Part shown: positions 9,510-19,950 of the stretch, in pieces
How positions within the stretch are numbered: the stretch's first letter is position 1
Layout: each line of letters starts with the position of its first letter
From: Nostoc sp. CCCryo 231-06
GTDB lineage: Bacteria > Cyanobacteriota > Cyanobacteriia > Cyanobacteriales > Nostocaceae
Direction of reading: 5' to 3'
Length of the DNA: 64,000 nucleotides
NCBI GenBank assembly: GCA_023522315.1
Contig: JAHCSU010000096.1
Location: 1 to 64,000 of the forward strand
Position numbers and translations under genes: made by a program
Notes under the pieces: model-generated
Databases searched by the model: none
What the model saw: only the letters and a program-made list of their open reading frames with translations
What the model was told of the DNA's origin: nothing

Positions 9510-10283
9510 ATGCCAAATAAACGCTTCTATCACATTGGTTTTGGACAAGATGATTTAGGTTCATCCCCTCCCGCCATTGCCCTATTATCTGGCGATCCGG
9601 AGCGATCGCGTCTAATTGCCCAAACTTATTTACAAGATGTGCGCGTGTTGTCGGAGAATCGCGGACTCAATAGCTACGTAGGATTTTTGCCTAATGGTCG
9701 CACCATCTTATCAGCTACTAGTGGTATGGGTGCGCCTTCATTAAGTATTGTTGTCAATGAGTTAATCCAAGTAGGAATCCGGCAAATTATTCGCATTGGA
9801 ACTTGCGGTTCCATTCAACCTTATATACCAGTCGGTAGCGTTGTTATTAGCAGTGCAGCATTGTGTCGCCAAGGTGCAGCAAATGATATTGCACCTGTGG
9901 AGTATCCAGCCGCAGCTGATCCTTTTCTCACAGTCGCTTTAGTTAAAGCCGCACGAGAATTAAAGGTTGAACATTACATAGGAGTTACGGCATCAGTTGA
10001 TACTTTTTACGAAGGACAAGAACGCACTGATTCAGCGAATCCAAATTTAATGCGATCGCTGCATGGTATTACAGAAGAATATCGGCGATTAAATATCTTG
10101 AATTATGAGATGGAATGCGGTACATTATTCAAAATGGCAGGAGTGTATAATTTTCCTGCTGCCGCTATTTGTGGTGTAGTTGCTGGGCGTACTGTTAGTG
10201 AAAATATCATCTTAGAACAAAGAGATATTGCTGTGAAAAATGCGATCGCAACTGCTGTACATGCAGCAGAAACCCTTGAATAA
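9510..10283 (+). CDS. Nucleoside phosphorylase (uridine/purine phosphorylase family)
   Basis: LLSGDPERSRLIA, IRIGTCGSIQPYIPVGSVVI, NYEMECGTLFKMAG. Confidence 0.9.
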   Translation: MPNKRFYHIGFGQDDLGSSPPAIALLSGDPERSRLIAQTYLQDVRVLSENRGLNSYVGFLPNGRTILSATSGMGAPSLSIVVNELIQVGIRQIIRIGTCGSIQPYIPVGSVVISSAALCRQGAANDIAPVEYPAAADPFLTVALVKAARELKVEHYIGVTASVDTFYEGQERTDSANPNLMRSLHGITEEYRRLNILNYEMECGTLFKMAGVYNFPAAAICGVVAGRTVSENIILEQRDIAVKNAIATAVHAAETLE

Positions 10284-10671
10284 TCACAAATTTATCTTAT
10301 CTAACTTCTTCGTTTGCCAGATTTAATATGCTCTAACTAGTTTTATCGTGTCTTTACCTAATCTTTAATTTATCAATCAGTAATTGTAGATAAAATGTAT
10401 TGAATTAAATGCAATTTAATCTTCTGGAGACATTTAAATAAACAGTAAAGTAAAAAAAATCAATAAATAACTTAAAAATACAATAGCTGTATGATTAATA
10501 TAGACAATAATTGTAACAAAAATAATGTCAATTATTTTGAATTTTGTTGTATAAAGGGTTACAATAATTAGCTTGTTGTCTTAAAAAGATGGATTTACAG
10601 TACCAATTATTGCAGCGATTATGATAAGTTAAGCTATTCAAAAAACTCAGCGAAATTGGAGAAAATATAAC

Positions 10672-11232
10672 ATGAAGAATGCTTGGAGGCGTTGGATTAC
10701 GACCGTTAACCTAGCTGCAATCGCACTAATGCCGACGCTGATATTTTTAGCATTCTCTCATCAGGCAACAGCTGACGATCCAGGAGCATGTTACATGATA
10801 ACCTCATCTGGTAAAACCGTTGGATTGGGAAGGCTTTGTGGCAATGTACCCATAGCTTCAGAGAACAGAGTTTTTCGAGTCCCAATCAAACGCCGCTTTG
10901 GTGGAACTCCTGTGATTGATGTTACCTTCAACGATAAAAAAACCTTTGAAATGATTGTAGATACAGGTTCTAGTGAAACTATTATCACTCAAGGGATGGC
11001 GAATACACTTGAACTCCAGGCTACAGGGACAATGCAAGCCCAAATTGCCGATGGTAGCCAAGTAGAATTCCCAACCAGTGAGCTAAAATCTATTGCAGTA
11101 GGTGGAGTTACAGCTAATAATCTTCGGGTAGCGATCGCACCAAAAGCAAGCATCGGCTTACTGGGTCACGATTTCTTTGGCAGCTATGATATCAAGATTC
11201 TGGAAAAAGAAGTCGAATTTCATCACCGCTAA
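10672..11232 (+). CDS. Retropepsin-like aspartic protease family protein, exported
   Basis: Signal peptide; MIVDTGSSETIITQGMA; VGGVTANNLRVAI; GLLGHDFFGSYDI. Confidence 0.85.
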   Translation: MKNAWRRWITTVNLAAIALMPTLIFLAFSHQATADDPGACYMITSSGKTVGLGRLCGNVPIASENRVFRVPIKRRFGGTPVIDVTFNDKKTFEMIVDTGSSETIITQGMANTLELQATGTMQAQIADGSQVEFPTSELKSIAVGGVTANNLRVAIAPKASIGLLGHDFFGSYDIKILEKEVEFHHR

Positions 11233-11486
11233 TGTTCGCAGTTGAAAAGGAAGTGATGACTGGCCCCGGTGAGATTGATCCACTCATGCGCGAACTAATT
11301 TACATCGCCGTGAGTGCGACGAATGGCTGTGAGTATTGCATCGCCTCGCACACAGCAGGGGCGCGTGCTAAGGAAATGAATGATACCATGTTCGGGGAAC
11401 TAATGGCGATCGCAGCCACTGCCAACATGACCAATCGCCTCGCCAACGGCTATCAAATTCCAGTGGACGAGAGATTTAAGACGTAG
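11232..11486 (+). CDS. Carboxymuconolactone decarboxylase/AhpD-like protein, possibly N-terminally truncated
   Basis: SATNGCEYCIASHTAGAR CxxC..H motif; only 84 aa; ATG overlaps the preceding TAA. Confidence 0.6.
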   Translation: MFAVEKEVMTGPGEIDPLMRELIYIAVSATNGCEYCIASHTAGARAKEMNDTMFGELMAIAATANMTNRLANGYQIPVDERFKT

Positions 11487-11540
11487 GAGTGTAGCCTTGT
11501 CCATCCCTGCTTAAGATCAGGTTTAGCAGAATTATTGACT

Positions 11541-12353
11541 ATGCCCAAAGTTCAGATTAACGGGATTGATTTGTTCTACGACATTAAGGGAACTGGTGAG
11601 CCTTTGCTATTAATAGCTGGTTTCCTTTGCGATCATGCCTATTGGTCGCTGATTATGCCATCGCTGGTTTCGCAGTATCAAGTTATTCGCTTAGACAACC
11701 GAGGTATGGGGCGAAGTTCTGCTCCCGAAAACCCTTATAGTCTGAAACAGATGGCTAATGATGTTGCAGCATTGCTCGATCATATTGCGATCGATAAGGT
11801 GCATTTAGCAGGTCATTCAATGGGTGGTCAGATAGCCCAAGAGTTAGTGTTAGCACATCCTGAAAAGGTAGAAAGTCTGATACTACTTTCATCGTTGGCT
11901 AAGGGCGATGGATTATTTAACAGCATTATCGAGACTTGGGGCGAACTCTGCAAAAATGTAGACTTGAAACTTTATGAAAAAGTCGTATTACCTTGGATAT
12001 TTACAGATACGTTCTACTCGATTCCTGGGATGATCGAAGGTCTGATTGAATTTGCAATCAGATATCCTTTCCCACCTGCGGCTCATTCACTCTATCATCA
12101 CAGCCGAGCCATGCTTGACTTTGACACAACAAACCGCCTACAACAAATTCATTGTCCTACTCTAGTTCTAGTTGGTAAACAAGACATTCTCACCCCGCTA
12201 AAGTTTTCCCAGCAACTTGCTCAAGGGATTCCCAACGCTGAACTTTTAGTCCTCGAACGTGGGGGTCATGGCTTCTTAATAGAGTCGCCGGATGCTGTGG
12301 TTTCAGCCATGCTTAACTTCCTGCGGAAGTTGAAGCCAGCCTACACTATTTAG
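11541..12353 (+). CDS. Alpha/beta hydrolase
   Basis: GHSMGGQIAQ nucleophile elbow, LDNRGMGRSS, C-terminal GGHGFLIE. Confidence 0.9.
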   Translation: MPKVQINGIDLFYDIKGTGEPLLLIAGFLCDHAYWSLIMPSLVSQYQVIRLDNRGMGRSSAPENPYSLKQMANDVAALLDHIAIDKVHLAGHSMGGQIAQELVLAHPEKVESLILLSSLAKGDGLFNSIIETWGELCKNVDLKLYEKVVLPWIFTDTFYSIPGMIEGLIEFAIRYPFPPAAHSLYHHSRAMLDFDTTNRLQQIHCPTLVLVGKQDILTPLKFSQQLAQGIPNAELLVLERGGHGFLIESPDAVVSAMLNFLRKLKPAYTI

Positions 12354-12775
12354 GAACGTGAATTAAATAAAATGCAAAACTTCATCCTCTATCTAGCTTC
12401 CCTCTCCTTTATAAGGAGAGGGATTGAGGGTGAGGTAAGCCAAGGAAATAAATTGTATGTTATTTTAATTCTTATTCCTTAACGCTGCCTAAAAATTGTC
12501 ACGAGAACAAAAAATTTAAGGACAGGGAATGGCGATCGCTTTGTTAGTTAATTCCTTAAAGAGAGTGATGTTGCAAAAATTATCTTGACTACTTGTGTCG
12601 TAGTTAATCAACTTATACAATTCAACCATTAATCAAACTCTTATAGATACTCGATTTCAAACCTATGGTTGTTACACTTCTTATTAGAAACATCTGGAAA
12701 GCTTTTTGAGAACAGGCTGTACAGTAACTAAATGAATCTAAGCTTAAAACTATACACTTGTATTAAACAACACTC

Positions 12776-13132
12776 ATGTCGCATACGTTGATTAATTTAA
12801 CATTGCCAATAGTCATTCAAGAAATTGAGAATGTCTTAGATGAGTACCCTGAACATCCTTATCAATTAGCTTTTTCGATTCATGAATTGCGCCAAAAGTT
12901 AATTGCCCACATTCTAAGTCATGTCCCTAACCGCTATGTAGTCGAAGGGTTACAGGAATTATCCAGCACCCCCAAAAGCCGCTACTCTCTCCCTATACAG
13001 GAGCGGATACAGATAGAAACAGTAGTTCACGGTAGTATTCTGCATATCCTGCGCGAAAACGCTGATTGGCTAAGTCGCCAGATCGTAACTCTGTCTCTTG
13101 TTGGGTTAGTTATGCTCCCTAGTCTGATTTAA
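12776..13132 (+). CDS. Late competence development ComFB-like protein
   Basis: IVIQEIENVLDEYPEH...ELRQKLIAHILSHVPNRYVVEG resembles the ComFB helix pattern. Confidence 0.6.
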   Translation: MSHTLINLTLPIVIQEIENVLDEYPEHPYQLAFSIHELRQKLIAHILSHVPNRYVVEGLQELSSTPKSRYSLPIQERIQIETVVHGSILHILRENADWLSRQIVTLSLVGLVMLPSLI

Positions 13133-13195
13133 TCACTTCGTACTCTTGGGAAATCCAAAAGTCTTGCCATGTTGTACACAAGGTAATTTAAATAT

Positions 13196-13543
13196 TTAAC
13201 GAGTTTCTAATTTAGAAACTCGCGCCTCTAATTTGTTGACTTGTTGCTTCAATTCAACCACCAAAGTTGCCAGCCGATCAAACATCTGATCTTGCTGTGA
13301 TAAGTTCCTTCTGGAACCAGTTGACTGGCGTGGGGTAAGTCTTGTTCTTGGGGATGGAGACTGGCGGCTTGAACCCAGTTGAGACTCTATCTGGTTTAAT
13401 CGTGACTCGACACGATTAAAGTCCGCTTCCAGATTGTAGATGCGGGAGTTCACTTGCTGGGATGAAGCAGTCTTTCCAAATAACCCACCCCATATAATTG
13501 TTGCTAAAATCCCGGCAAATATTAGCACTTGGATTTTTTTCAT
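13196..13543 (-). CDS. Coiled-coil exported hypothetical protein
   Basis: N-terminal hydrophobic segment followed by heptad-like regions. Confidence 0.6.
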   Translation of the reverse strand: MKKIQVLIFAGILATIIWGGLFGKTASSQQVNSRIYNLEADFNRVESRLNQIESQLGSSRQSPSPRTRLTPRQSTGSRRNLSQQDQMFDRLATLVVELKQQVNKLEARVSKLETR

Positions 13544-13586
13544 AACAGTCTATTTAGACAGGATATGTTGGGATGGCTACAGAGTA

Positions 13587-13736
13587 TATAGCGTTTCCTA
13601 ATAAGAGTGAGGTACAGCTTAACTTAACCTCACCCCGATAAAGCTGTGCTTTATCTCCCCTCTCCTTAGTAAGGAGAGGGGTTGGGGGTGAGGTTTTGAT
13701 TTTGATATGTACTTCATCCACCTGGGAATCGCTATA
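13587..13736. mobile_element. MITE-like element, TIR TATAGCGTTTCC (copy C)
   Basis: TATAGCGTTTCC...GGAATCGCTATA; internal CCCTCTCCTTAGTAAGGAGAGGG hairpin. Confidence 0.7.
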
Positions 13737-13754
13737 AGTTTGTAGTCACTTCAC

Positions 13755-15239
13755 TTATTTATCGTTTACTAAATTAGAAAATAGCTTCTGCCAATCGATA
13801 GAGTTAACAGTATTGTCTGTCTGTTTTACTTCAAACGTTACATTAGAAGCTTTTGCTAGTTTTAAAGCTTGCACGCAAAGTTCTGCCACATCCTCACGGC
13901 TGATTTTGCCCTTAATATTATCGCCTTGCTCGAATATTAATTCCTTGCCTCCTGGTTCTTCAGTTAAAGCACAAGGTCTAACAATTGTATAAGGAATTCC
14001 GCTTTCTCTTAAACTATCTTCTCCCTTCAACTTCCAAGTTAAAATTCCTCCCAATTGGTCATTTAATTTCACGGCTGGCGGTTCTTCATCTAAATTAATG
14101 CCAGGGCGACCGGGACGAGTCACGCCTGCTGAACTGACGAGGATAAATTGTGGTAAACTTGTCCCGCCGTAAGCTTTAATTGATTCCAACTGCAAAGCAA
14201 AACCACCGGGAGAAAATTTAGGATTCAAAGCGCCATCATATTCAAATTTGCTCAACATCAGTTGGAATGAACAAACTCTATTCTGCTCAATTGGCGGCGC
14301 ATCCTTGACAACTTTTGCCCGAAAGACGGGAATCAAATCTGCAAAGGGAATGTGAACATCTATCCAGGTATTAGCTACGGTGTCGAAAGAATAGCTATAC
14401 CCAATACCATCCCATTTTGTATCTGTTCGCAGGAATATTTTATAACGCTGACCGTCACCTTTGACGCGCAATTTCACACCTTCGCAATCAGATAAGTTGA
14501 AGGGTGGATCAAAATTCTTGGTTCTGATAGAAGCAAATCCACCAGAGTTAGCGGTGGAGACATTACCAGCAAACAAAGCTGTATTTTCTACTAATTGAAT
14601 ATTACTAGCACTCACGCCACCCATGACGACATCATCTAGCGCCCCCCAGTAATCTTTTAATTCTGCTGATGGCTTTGTGAAATCAAATATCGGTTTTTCG
14701 TTTGCTTGGGGTAAATATTTTGCCGCCGCTTGGACTAGGTTTTTAACACCTTGATATTCTACATTTTCTGGGGTGTCGCCAACAATTTCTGGTTGGTAAA
14801 ATTTAACACCTTGAGAATATTTGGCTCTATCTGCTGTGTCTCCTTCAACTGGTTGCACGCGCACTGCTGTGCAACAAATTACAGCTTGGATATCAGCCAT
14901 AACTAAAGAAGTTAAAGTTTCTGGTTGAGTGATATCCGCAACTACCAAGTCTATATCATTACCAAGAATTGACCGAGCTTTGTCAATGTCTCGAACTAGG
15001 GCGCGAACTTTATAACCTTGTTGGAGCGATCGCTGCACCACTCGTTTACCTACACCACCTGTTGCACCTGCTACTAATATTACACCCACGTCTCTTCCTC
15101 CATTGGGTCTATTTTGATTATCCTTAGGACGGCCTTGGATTAACTGCTGTACCCAGTTAAGGAAAGGAATTACCTCAAAGTAAGTCAGGGTTTCAATAAA
15201 CCTGCCTAAATCCCATTGAGAACGATTTTTGTCAGTCAT
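13755..15239 (-). CDS. NAD(P)-binding SDR-type protein with inserted CIA30 domain
   Basis: VAGATGGVGKRVVQRSL; CIA30-like DYWGALDDVVMGGVSASN...GDGQRYKIFLRT. Confidence 0.9.
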   Translation of the reverse strand: MTDKNRSQWDLGRFIETLTYFEVIPFLNWVQQLIQGRPKDNQNRPNGGRDVGVILVAGATGGVGKRVVQRSLQQGYKVRALVRDIDKARSILGNDIDLVVADITQPETLTSLVMADIQAVICCTAVRVQPVEGDTADRAKYSQGVKFYQPEIVGDTPENVEYQGVKNLVQAAAKYLPQANEKPIFDFTKPSAELKDYWGALDDVVMGGVSASNIQLVENTALFAGNVSTANSGGFASIRTKNFDPPFNLSDCEGVKLRVKGDGQRYKIFLRTDTKWDGIGYSYSFDTVANTWIDVHIPFADLIPVFRAKVVKDAPPIEQNRVCSFQLMLSKFEYDGALNPKFSPGGFALQLESIKAYGGTSLPQFILVSSAGVTRPGRPGINLDEEPPAVKLNDQLGGILTWKLKGEDSLRESGIPYTIVRPCALTEEPGGKELIFEQGDNIKGKISREDVAELCVQALKLAKASNVTFEVKQTDNTVNSIDWQKLFSNLVNDK

Positions 15240-15369
15240 ATTTGCGTCCTCATAACTTTCTTCAGTCTAGCCCAATGTTTGTTTCTCCAAATCCTCCGGT
15301 ACTCAGAGCTTGGATAATAGACCTCTTGCAAAAGTCTATCCCCTTTTCCATATCCCGTGAAAAGTCAGG

Positions 15370-15473
15370 TTGAGCGATCGCATTTGCTTGTTGAGCGATC
15401 GCATTTGCTTGTTGAGCGACAGCGTTTGCTTGTTGAGCGATCGCATTTGCTTGTTGAGCGATCGCATTTGCTG
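15370..15473. repeat. 21-bp tandem repeat x5 (TTGAGCGATCGCATTTGCTTG), HIP1-containing
   Basis: Five consecutive units, the third diverged (GCGACAGCG). Confidence 0.9.
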
Positions 15474-15721
15474 TAACCTATTCCCTTAAGCCAAATCATT
15501 TGGCATGGAATGCCAAGCCGATAGCGAAGCGTTAGCCAGTCAGACGCTCCTGCGTCGCTCATAGCGTTGGCGTTGCCTCTTGAGTGCGAGTGCGTCTTTG
15601 ATAGGAGAAGGAGAAGAGAAGGTTTACGCTGCGTTATCGAGCGTCATAGCCCGTCGTAGACATCGCTCAATCACGTTAGGATACTTAAATGAGGTGTTCC
15701 TAATCAAACGGTAATTTATTT

Positions 15722-16231
15722 ATGAGCCAACTTGAAAACATTCAAGCTGAGTACCAAAAGTTTCCAGAAGAATTAGAGAGTGTAATTATTAGCACCGTGA
15801 ACGCACAGGCAATACCCAATGCTAGTTATACTCCCTTTGTAATAGATGATTCCAAAAACATCTACATTTACGTCAGTGGTCTTTCAACTCATACCAAAAA
15901 TCTCTATGACAATCCTCATGTTAGTGTCTTGTTTATCGAGGATGAAGCCAAGAGTAATCTAATTTTTGCCCGTCGTCGTTTGAGTTTTGATTGTACAGCA
16001 AATTTGATAGAGCGTGAAACTGACAAGTGGAATCAAATTGTTGAGCAATTTCAAGTCCGGTTTGGTCAAATTATCGAGGTTTTGCGCGGCTTGTCTGACT
16101 TTCGGATTTTCCAGCTAACTCCGAGTCAAGGCCGTTTTGTAGTTGGTTTTGGGGCAGCCTATCACATCAGTGGTGATAACCTCCATCAAGTTGTTCAGAT
16201 CACAGGAGATGCCGACAAAAAGCAAGAATGA
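15722..16231 (+). CDS. HugZ/pyridoxamine 5'-phosphate oxidase-like family protein
   Basis: IISTVNAQAIPNASYTPFVID.. YVSGLSTHTKNLYDNPHVSVLFIEDE. Confidence 0.8.
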   Translation: MSQLENIQAEYQKFPEELESVIISTVNAQAIPNASYTPFVIDDSKNIYIYVSGLSTHTKNLYDNPHVSVLFIEDEAKSNLIFARRRLSFDCTANLIERETDKWNQIVEQFQVRFGQIIEVLRGLSDFRIFQLTPSQGRFVVGFGAAYHISGDNLHQVVQITGDADKKQE

Positions 16232-16383
16232 ATTATAAATTAGTTTGGCTATATGCAAATTAAATATGAAATAGCTTAGGAGACAAAAGGTTTACTTAGT
16301 CCGATATTTATCGGTAAGCTTGACTTTATACCTCATAATTTTGCCTTCGGGTAAAGTGCCATTAAACTATACTTTTTAATTTT

Positions 16384-17268
16384 ATGCTTCAGTTTCAACC
16401 TCCTGGCTTTGGACATAAACTTATCCATACATCCTTGGGGGCAATGGTTTACTATACCCAAACGAATGCACCTTGGGCGTTTGCTGATACTGAAGATTTA
16501 CCTCCACTACTGTTTCTCCATAACTTTGGTGGTGGGGCGTCTGCATACGAATGGTCTAAAGTTTACCCGGCTTTTGCCTCTAATTACCACATTTTAGCTC
16601 CCGATTTAATCGGCTGGGGAGAATCGGCTCATCCAGTCCGGGATTATAAAATTAGGGATTATCTCAGCACGATCGCAGAGTTTATCATTGAAACTTGTCG
16701 TCAACCAGTGACAGTGGTAGCATCGTCTTTAACAGCCGCTTTTGCTATTCGTCTAGCTATTATTCAACCCAATTTATTCAAAGCACTGTTTTTGGTGTCT
16801 CCCTCTGGATTTGATGATTTTGGACAGGGTGCTGGACGCAGACTTCCGCTTTCGGTGATCAATGCGCCTCTGTTAGACAATTTTATTTATATGCTTGGTG
16901 CTGAAAATGAAATTGCAGTCCGAAATTTTCTGCAAAGTTTTCTGTTTGCCAAATCACAACGAGTATCTCAAGAAATGGTGGAGGCTTATTTAACCTCTGC
17001 ACAACAGCCTAATGCCAAGTTTGCGGCTTTGTCATTTTTGCGGGGCGATCTTTACTTTGATCTGAGTTTATATATTAAGCAACTGACAATTCCCACGGTC
17101 ATTTTTTGGGGAGAAAAGGCACAATTTACCAGCATTAAATTAGGACGACGATTGGCAAATTTAAATCCAAGTGCAATTAAAGATTTTTGTGCGATCGCAG
17201 ATGCAGGAATATTACCTCATTTGGAAATGCCAGAAGTTTTCATTGGTTTATTGCAAAAGTATCTTTAG
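16384..17268 (+). CDS. Alpha/beta hydrolase
   Basis: LLFLHNFGGGASAYEW, APDLIGWGESAHP, VASSLTAAFAIR. Confidence 0.85.
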   Translation: MLQFQPPGFGHKLIHTSLGAMVYYTQTNAPWAFADTEDLPPLLFLHNFGGGASAYEWSKVYPAFASNYHILAPDLIGWGESAHPVRDYKIRDYLSTIAEFIIETCRQPVTVVASSLTAAFAIRLAIIQPNLFKALFLVSPSGFDDFGQGAGRRLPLSVINAPLLDNFIYMLGAENEIAVRNFLQSFLFAKSQRVSQEMVEAYLTSAQQPNAKFAALSFLRGDLYFDLSLYIKQLTIPTVIFWGEKAQFTSIKLGRRLANLNPSAIKDFCAIADAGILPHLEMPEVFIGLLQKYL

Positions 17269-17302
17269 GAGTTAGGAGTTTGAATTCTTGACTTCTCACC
17301 TC

Positions 17303-17875
17303 TTACTTAGAAAGTAACTGTGCATTTAATGCTTTAGCAATGCGATCGCCAGAAGCTTCTAAGTGGGCTAAGGTGTAAATATCAAGGCTTTCACTGAGTT
17401 GTTTGAGCCTGACATCAATAGCTTTTTGTAGTTGACGCAATTCATACCAAGCCAGTGTCCGACCATCTTCAGGTGTATCATTAGTACCCAACATCATCTC
17501 TAGTAAAATATTCAGATATTCCCGTTGCAATGAACGGCGGATGCTAGAAATTGGCTTTGGTTCTCCTGGGGTTAAAACTTCTGTCCAAATGCCTGTTTGC
17601 AGGGTGTCGAACAGTTCCGGCATGGAAAGTGCTTCTCCAGGGAAAGTTTTTAATTCTATATCTTGTAAACGATTCAGGCGATCGCTGTCTAGTAGCGATC
17701 GCAGTACCGCACTTTGGAAACCCAGAATGCGATCGTGAATTGGATAATCAAGGCGGTTGTTAGGTACAGAACTACCCCAATGTTCCCAGCGCGATGGTGC
17801 TAATTGATTCAACAATTGTGCTTCTTTTCTGCTCTTAGCAAGATTATTGTCAGCACTTGCTAAGGCCCAAAGGAG
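17303..17875 (-). pseudogene. C-terminal remnant of a zinc-dependent metalloprotease (DUF5117/DUF4953 type)
   Basis: LNQLAPSRWEHWGSS...HDRILGFQSAVLRSLLDSDRLNRL...ELFDTLQTGIWTEV...IRRSLQREYLNILLEMM...AWYELRQLQKAID resembles the DUF4953 tail; no metzincin HExxH part present upstream. Confidence 0.55.
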
Positions 17876-18179
17876 CCTTGAGGGTATTGGCTTAATTGCT
17901 TCAAATCAATTACGGGATAATATCCCGCTACTGGTTGCAGTTTGGAGGCGACTGTTGGAAAAACTTTAGCACCGAATAAATCAGATTTAAGAATGGCAAT
18001 ATCACCCAAGTTTTCTGACTTTGTGTAAGCGATAATCGCTTGGAGTTGTTGTAGTTTTTTGAACATAATAATTTTCTTTAGTAGATTGAAAAAATGGGAG
18101 CATCCCAATGCAAGCAAATTTACCAAAATCGTTACAAGTCAATTGCGAATGAAGCGTAAAGCCAACGCCATAGCTTCGC

Positions 18180-18288
18180 TTACAGCACTTCCTCCTGCTA
18201 TGAGGTACAGATACTTGGGATGCTATTAGGACATACAAACGATAATTTGATTAATTAGTGTACCTCATAACTTCGGGAAGTGCTGTAA
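18180..18288. mobile_element. MITE-like element, TIR TTACAGCACTTCC (copy 1)
   Basis: TTACAGCACTTCC...GGAAGTGCTGTAA, shared TGCTATGAGGTAC near the left end with 57071-57175. Confidence 0.75.
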
Positions 18289-18494
18289 CGTCCTAGCGTC
18301 GCAACATCTGTACTTTGCGATTGCTTTGCTTCACTGCGTTCAGTTCGCAATGACCAATTAGCGTCTAACAAATCACATCTTCCCAAAGATTTAAAATATA
18401 TTTCTTTTTTATAACTAAAATATGCCTTTTGCTAGAAGGATAATTACCTTTCTATAGTTAATCTTTATTTGTAGTCAAAAAAAAGCTAATTGGC

Positions 18495-18890
18495 ATGATA
18501 AATTTAATTTCTAAGACGATTGGTAACATCAGTTCCCTACTTAAAGGACTTCAGGTAAAATCTTTTTTGGCTGTGGTCGTAGTTGGTTTTCTAGTGCTAA
18601 CGACAAATGTTAGTGATGGGCCAAATGACAAAGGCTTAAAGGAGAGAGTTCGCCAACAGGTAGAGCAAAATGATGCTGAAAGACCGAAAACAGTAGGGCA
18701 GTGGTTTAAGGATGCTCGTGAAACCGAAGATTCTCCTGGTGAAAGACTTCAGAAGATTGGGCAACAGTCAGGAGAAGCCCTTAAAGAGTTTGGATCTGGA
18801 TACGTAAAGGGCGCTAAAGAAACTGCTAGCGATGTAGGCGACAGTGCGGCAGAGGCAGCCAGAGATGTCTCAAACAAAGTTGGACGCTAA
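18495..18890 (+). CDS. Conserved cyanobacterial hypothetical protein, single TM
   Basis: Hydrophobic segment SFLAVVVVGFLVLTT then charged region. Confidence 0.7.
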   Translation: MINLISKTIGNISSLLKGLQVKSFLAVVVVGFLVLTTNVSDGPNDKGLKERVRQQVEQNDAERPKTVGQWFKDARETEDSPGERLQKIGQQSGEALKEFGSGYVKGAKETASDVGDSAAEAARDVSNKVGR

Positions 18891-19178
18891 ATGCCTTACC
18901 ATATCCTATTGGCAGCAAGTATTAATAACTTTTCGCCAATAAAAGAGTAATAATAGGGACGCTGGTGACTAATCACCGAATTCTAATACTTGGGTAACGC
19001 GCTTACCCTTGCAGATGATAGATTGTAGTCTTTCTCAATTGCATAAAATATAGTCCTTTAGTAGGGGCGTACAGTTAGCTGTGCGCCCCTACTGCAATAT
19101 TCAGATTAATACAAGATAAGTTCTAAAAATCGCTAACCCTGCCATCAGCGTGGTTAGCTAGGATAAACTGTTCCACCT

Positions 19179-19877
19179 TCAAGAAACTTGTATATCTTGT
19201 AGCTTTGCCACCATTTCTGCACGCGCCGAAACCTTCAACTTACGAAACATCCTCTTCAAAGCTTGTTTAACGGAATTTTGCGTAATCCAAAGTTTTTCCC
19301 CAATTTCCGCGTTCGTTAACCCCTGCGCCACTAAGTCGGCAATTTCTAACTCACGCGCTGTTAGCGGATTTACTAAAAGAGAATGGGATATTTTTGGTTT
19401 TGTCCGTAGATTTGCCATTTTTGCTGATAAATGAATGCATAAGGCACTCAAATCAGCTAAATCGTTGCCATTAAAAGCAGGATTTCCCTTGTCACGAGCC
19501 AAGTTAAGCGTTCCTACAAGACGACCATCGCAAACAATTGGCCCACTCATCACATGTTCGTGATCGGAGCGCGAGCAAAAATGCTTCCAGTCTCCTGGTG
19601 ATAATAATAACTGTTCATGGGCGGGAGCGTGACGCTCAACCACGTAGCGCCCGACTGGATTGCTTTCTAAGCATACTGCCGGAATGCTCTGAACATCGAT
19701 TTGGGCCGTTGGTTGCTCATCTAGGAAATAAATGCCCCAATTTTGCACACCAAAATGCTCACCAATTTTATCCGTGAGAGCTAGCCTTAATTCTTGCTCA
19801 TTTTGGACATTGGCGATCGCATCAAATACGGTGTGGAGAGAATTAACCATAAGTGTACCCAGTTGGGGACTATCCAA
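19179..19877 (-). CDS. LuxR-family transcriptional regulator with GAF-like N-terminus
   Basis: LTARELEIADLVAQGLTNAEIGEKLWITQNSVKQALKRMFRKLKV HTH. Confidence 0.85.
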   Translation of the reverse strand: MDSPQLGTLMVNSLHTVFDAIANVQNEQELRLALTDKIGEHFGVQNWGIYFLDEQPTAQIDVQSIPAVCLESNPVGRYVVERHAPAHEQLLLSPGDWKHFCSRSDHEHVMSGPIVCDGRLVGTLNLARDKGNPAFNGNDLADLSALCIHLSAKMANLRTKPKISHSLLVNPLTARELEIADLVAQGLTNAEIGEKLWITQNSVKQALKRMFRKLKVSARAEMVAKLQDIQVS

Positions 19878-19950
19878 GCCTCAACAATTACTTCTATGCT
19901 AATACCAAGGAAACTAAAACGCTAATTACAGTAGCGACTAGGAGAAGCAC

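Noticed and set aside
15365-15562. - strand ORF with SKCDRST repeats
   Set aside because: Translation of the 21-bp HIP1 minisatellite; no independent coding evidence.
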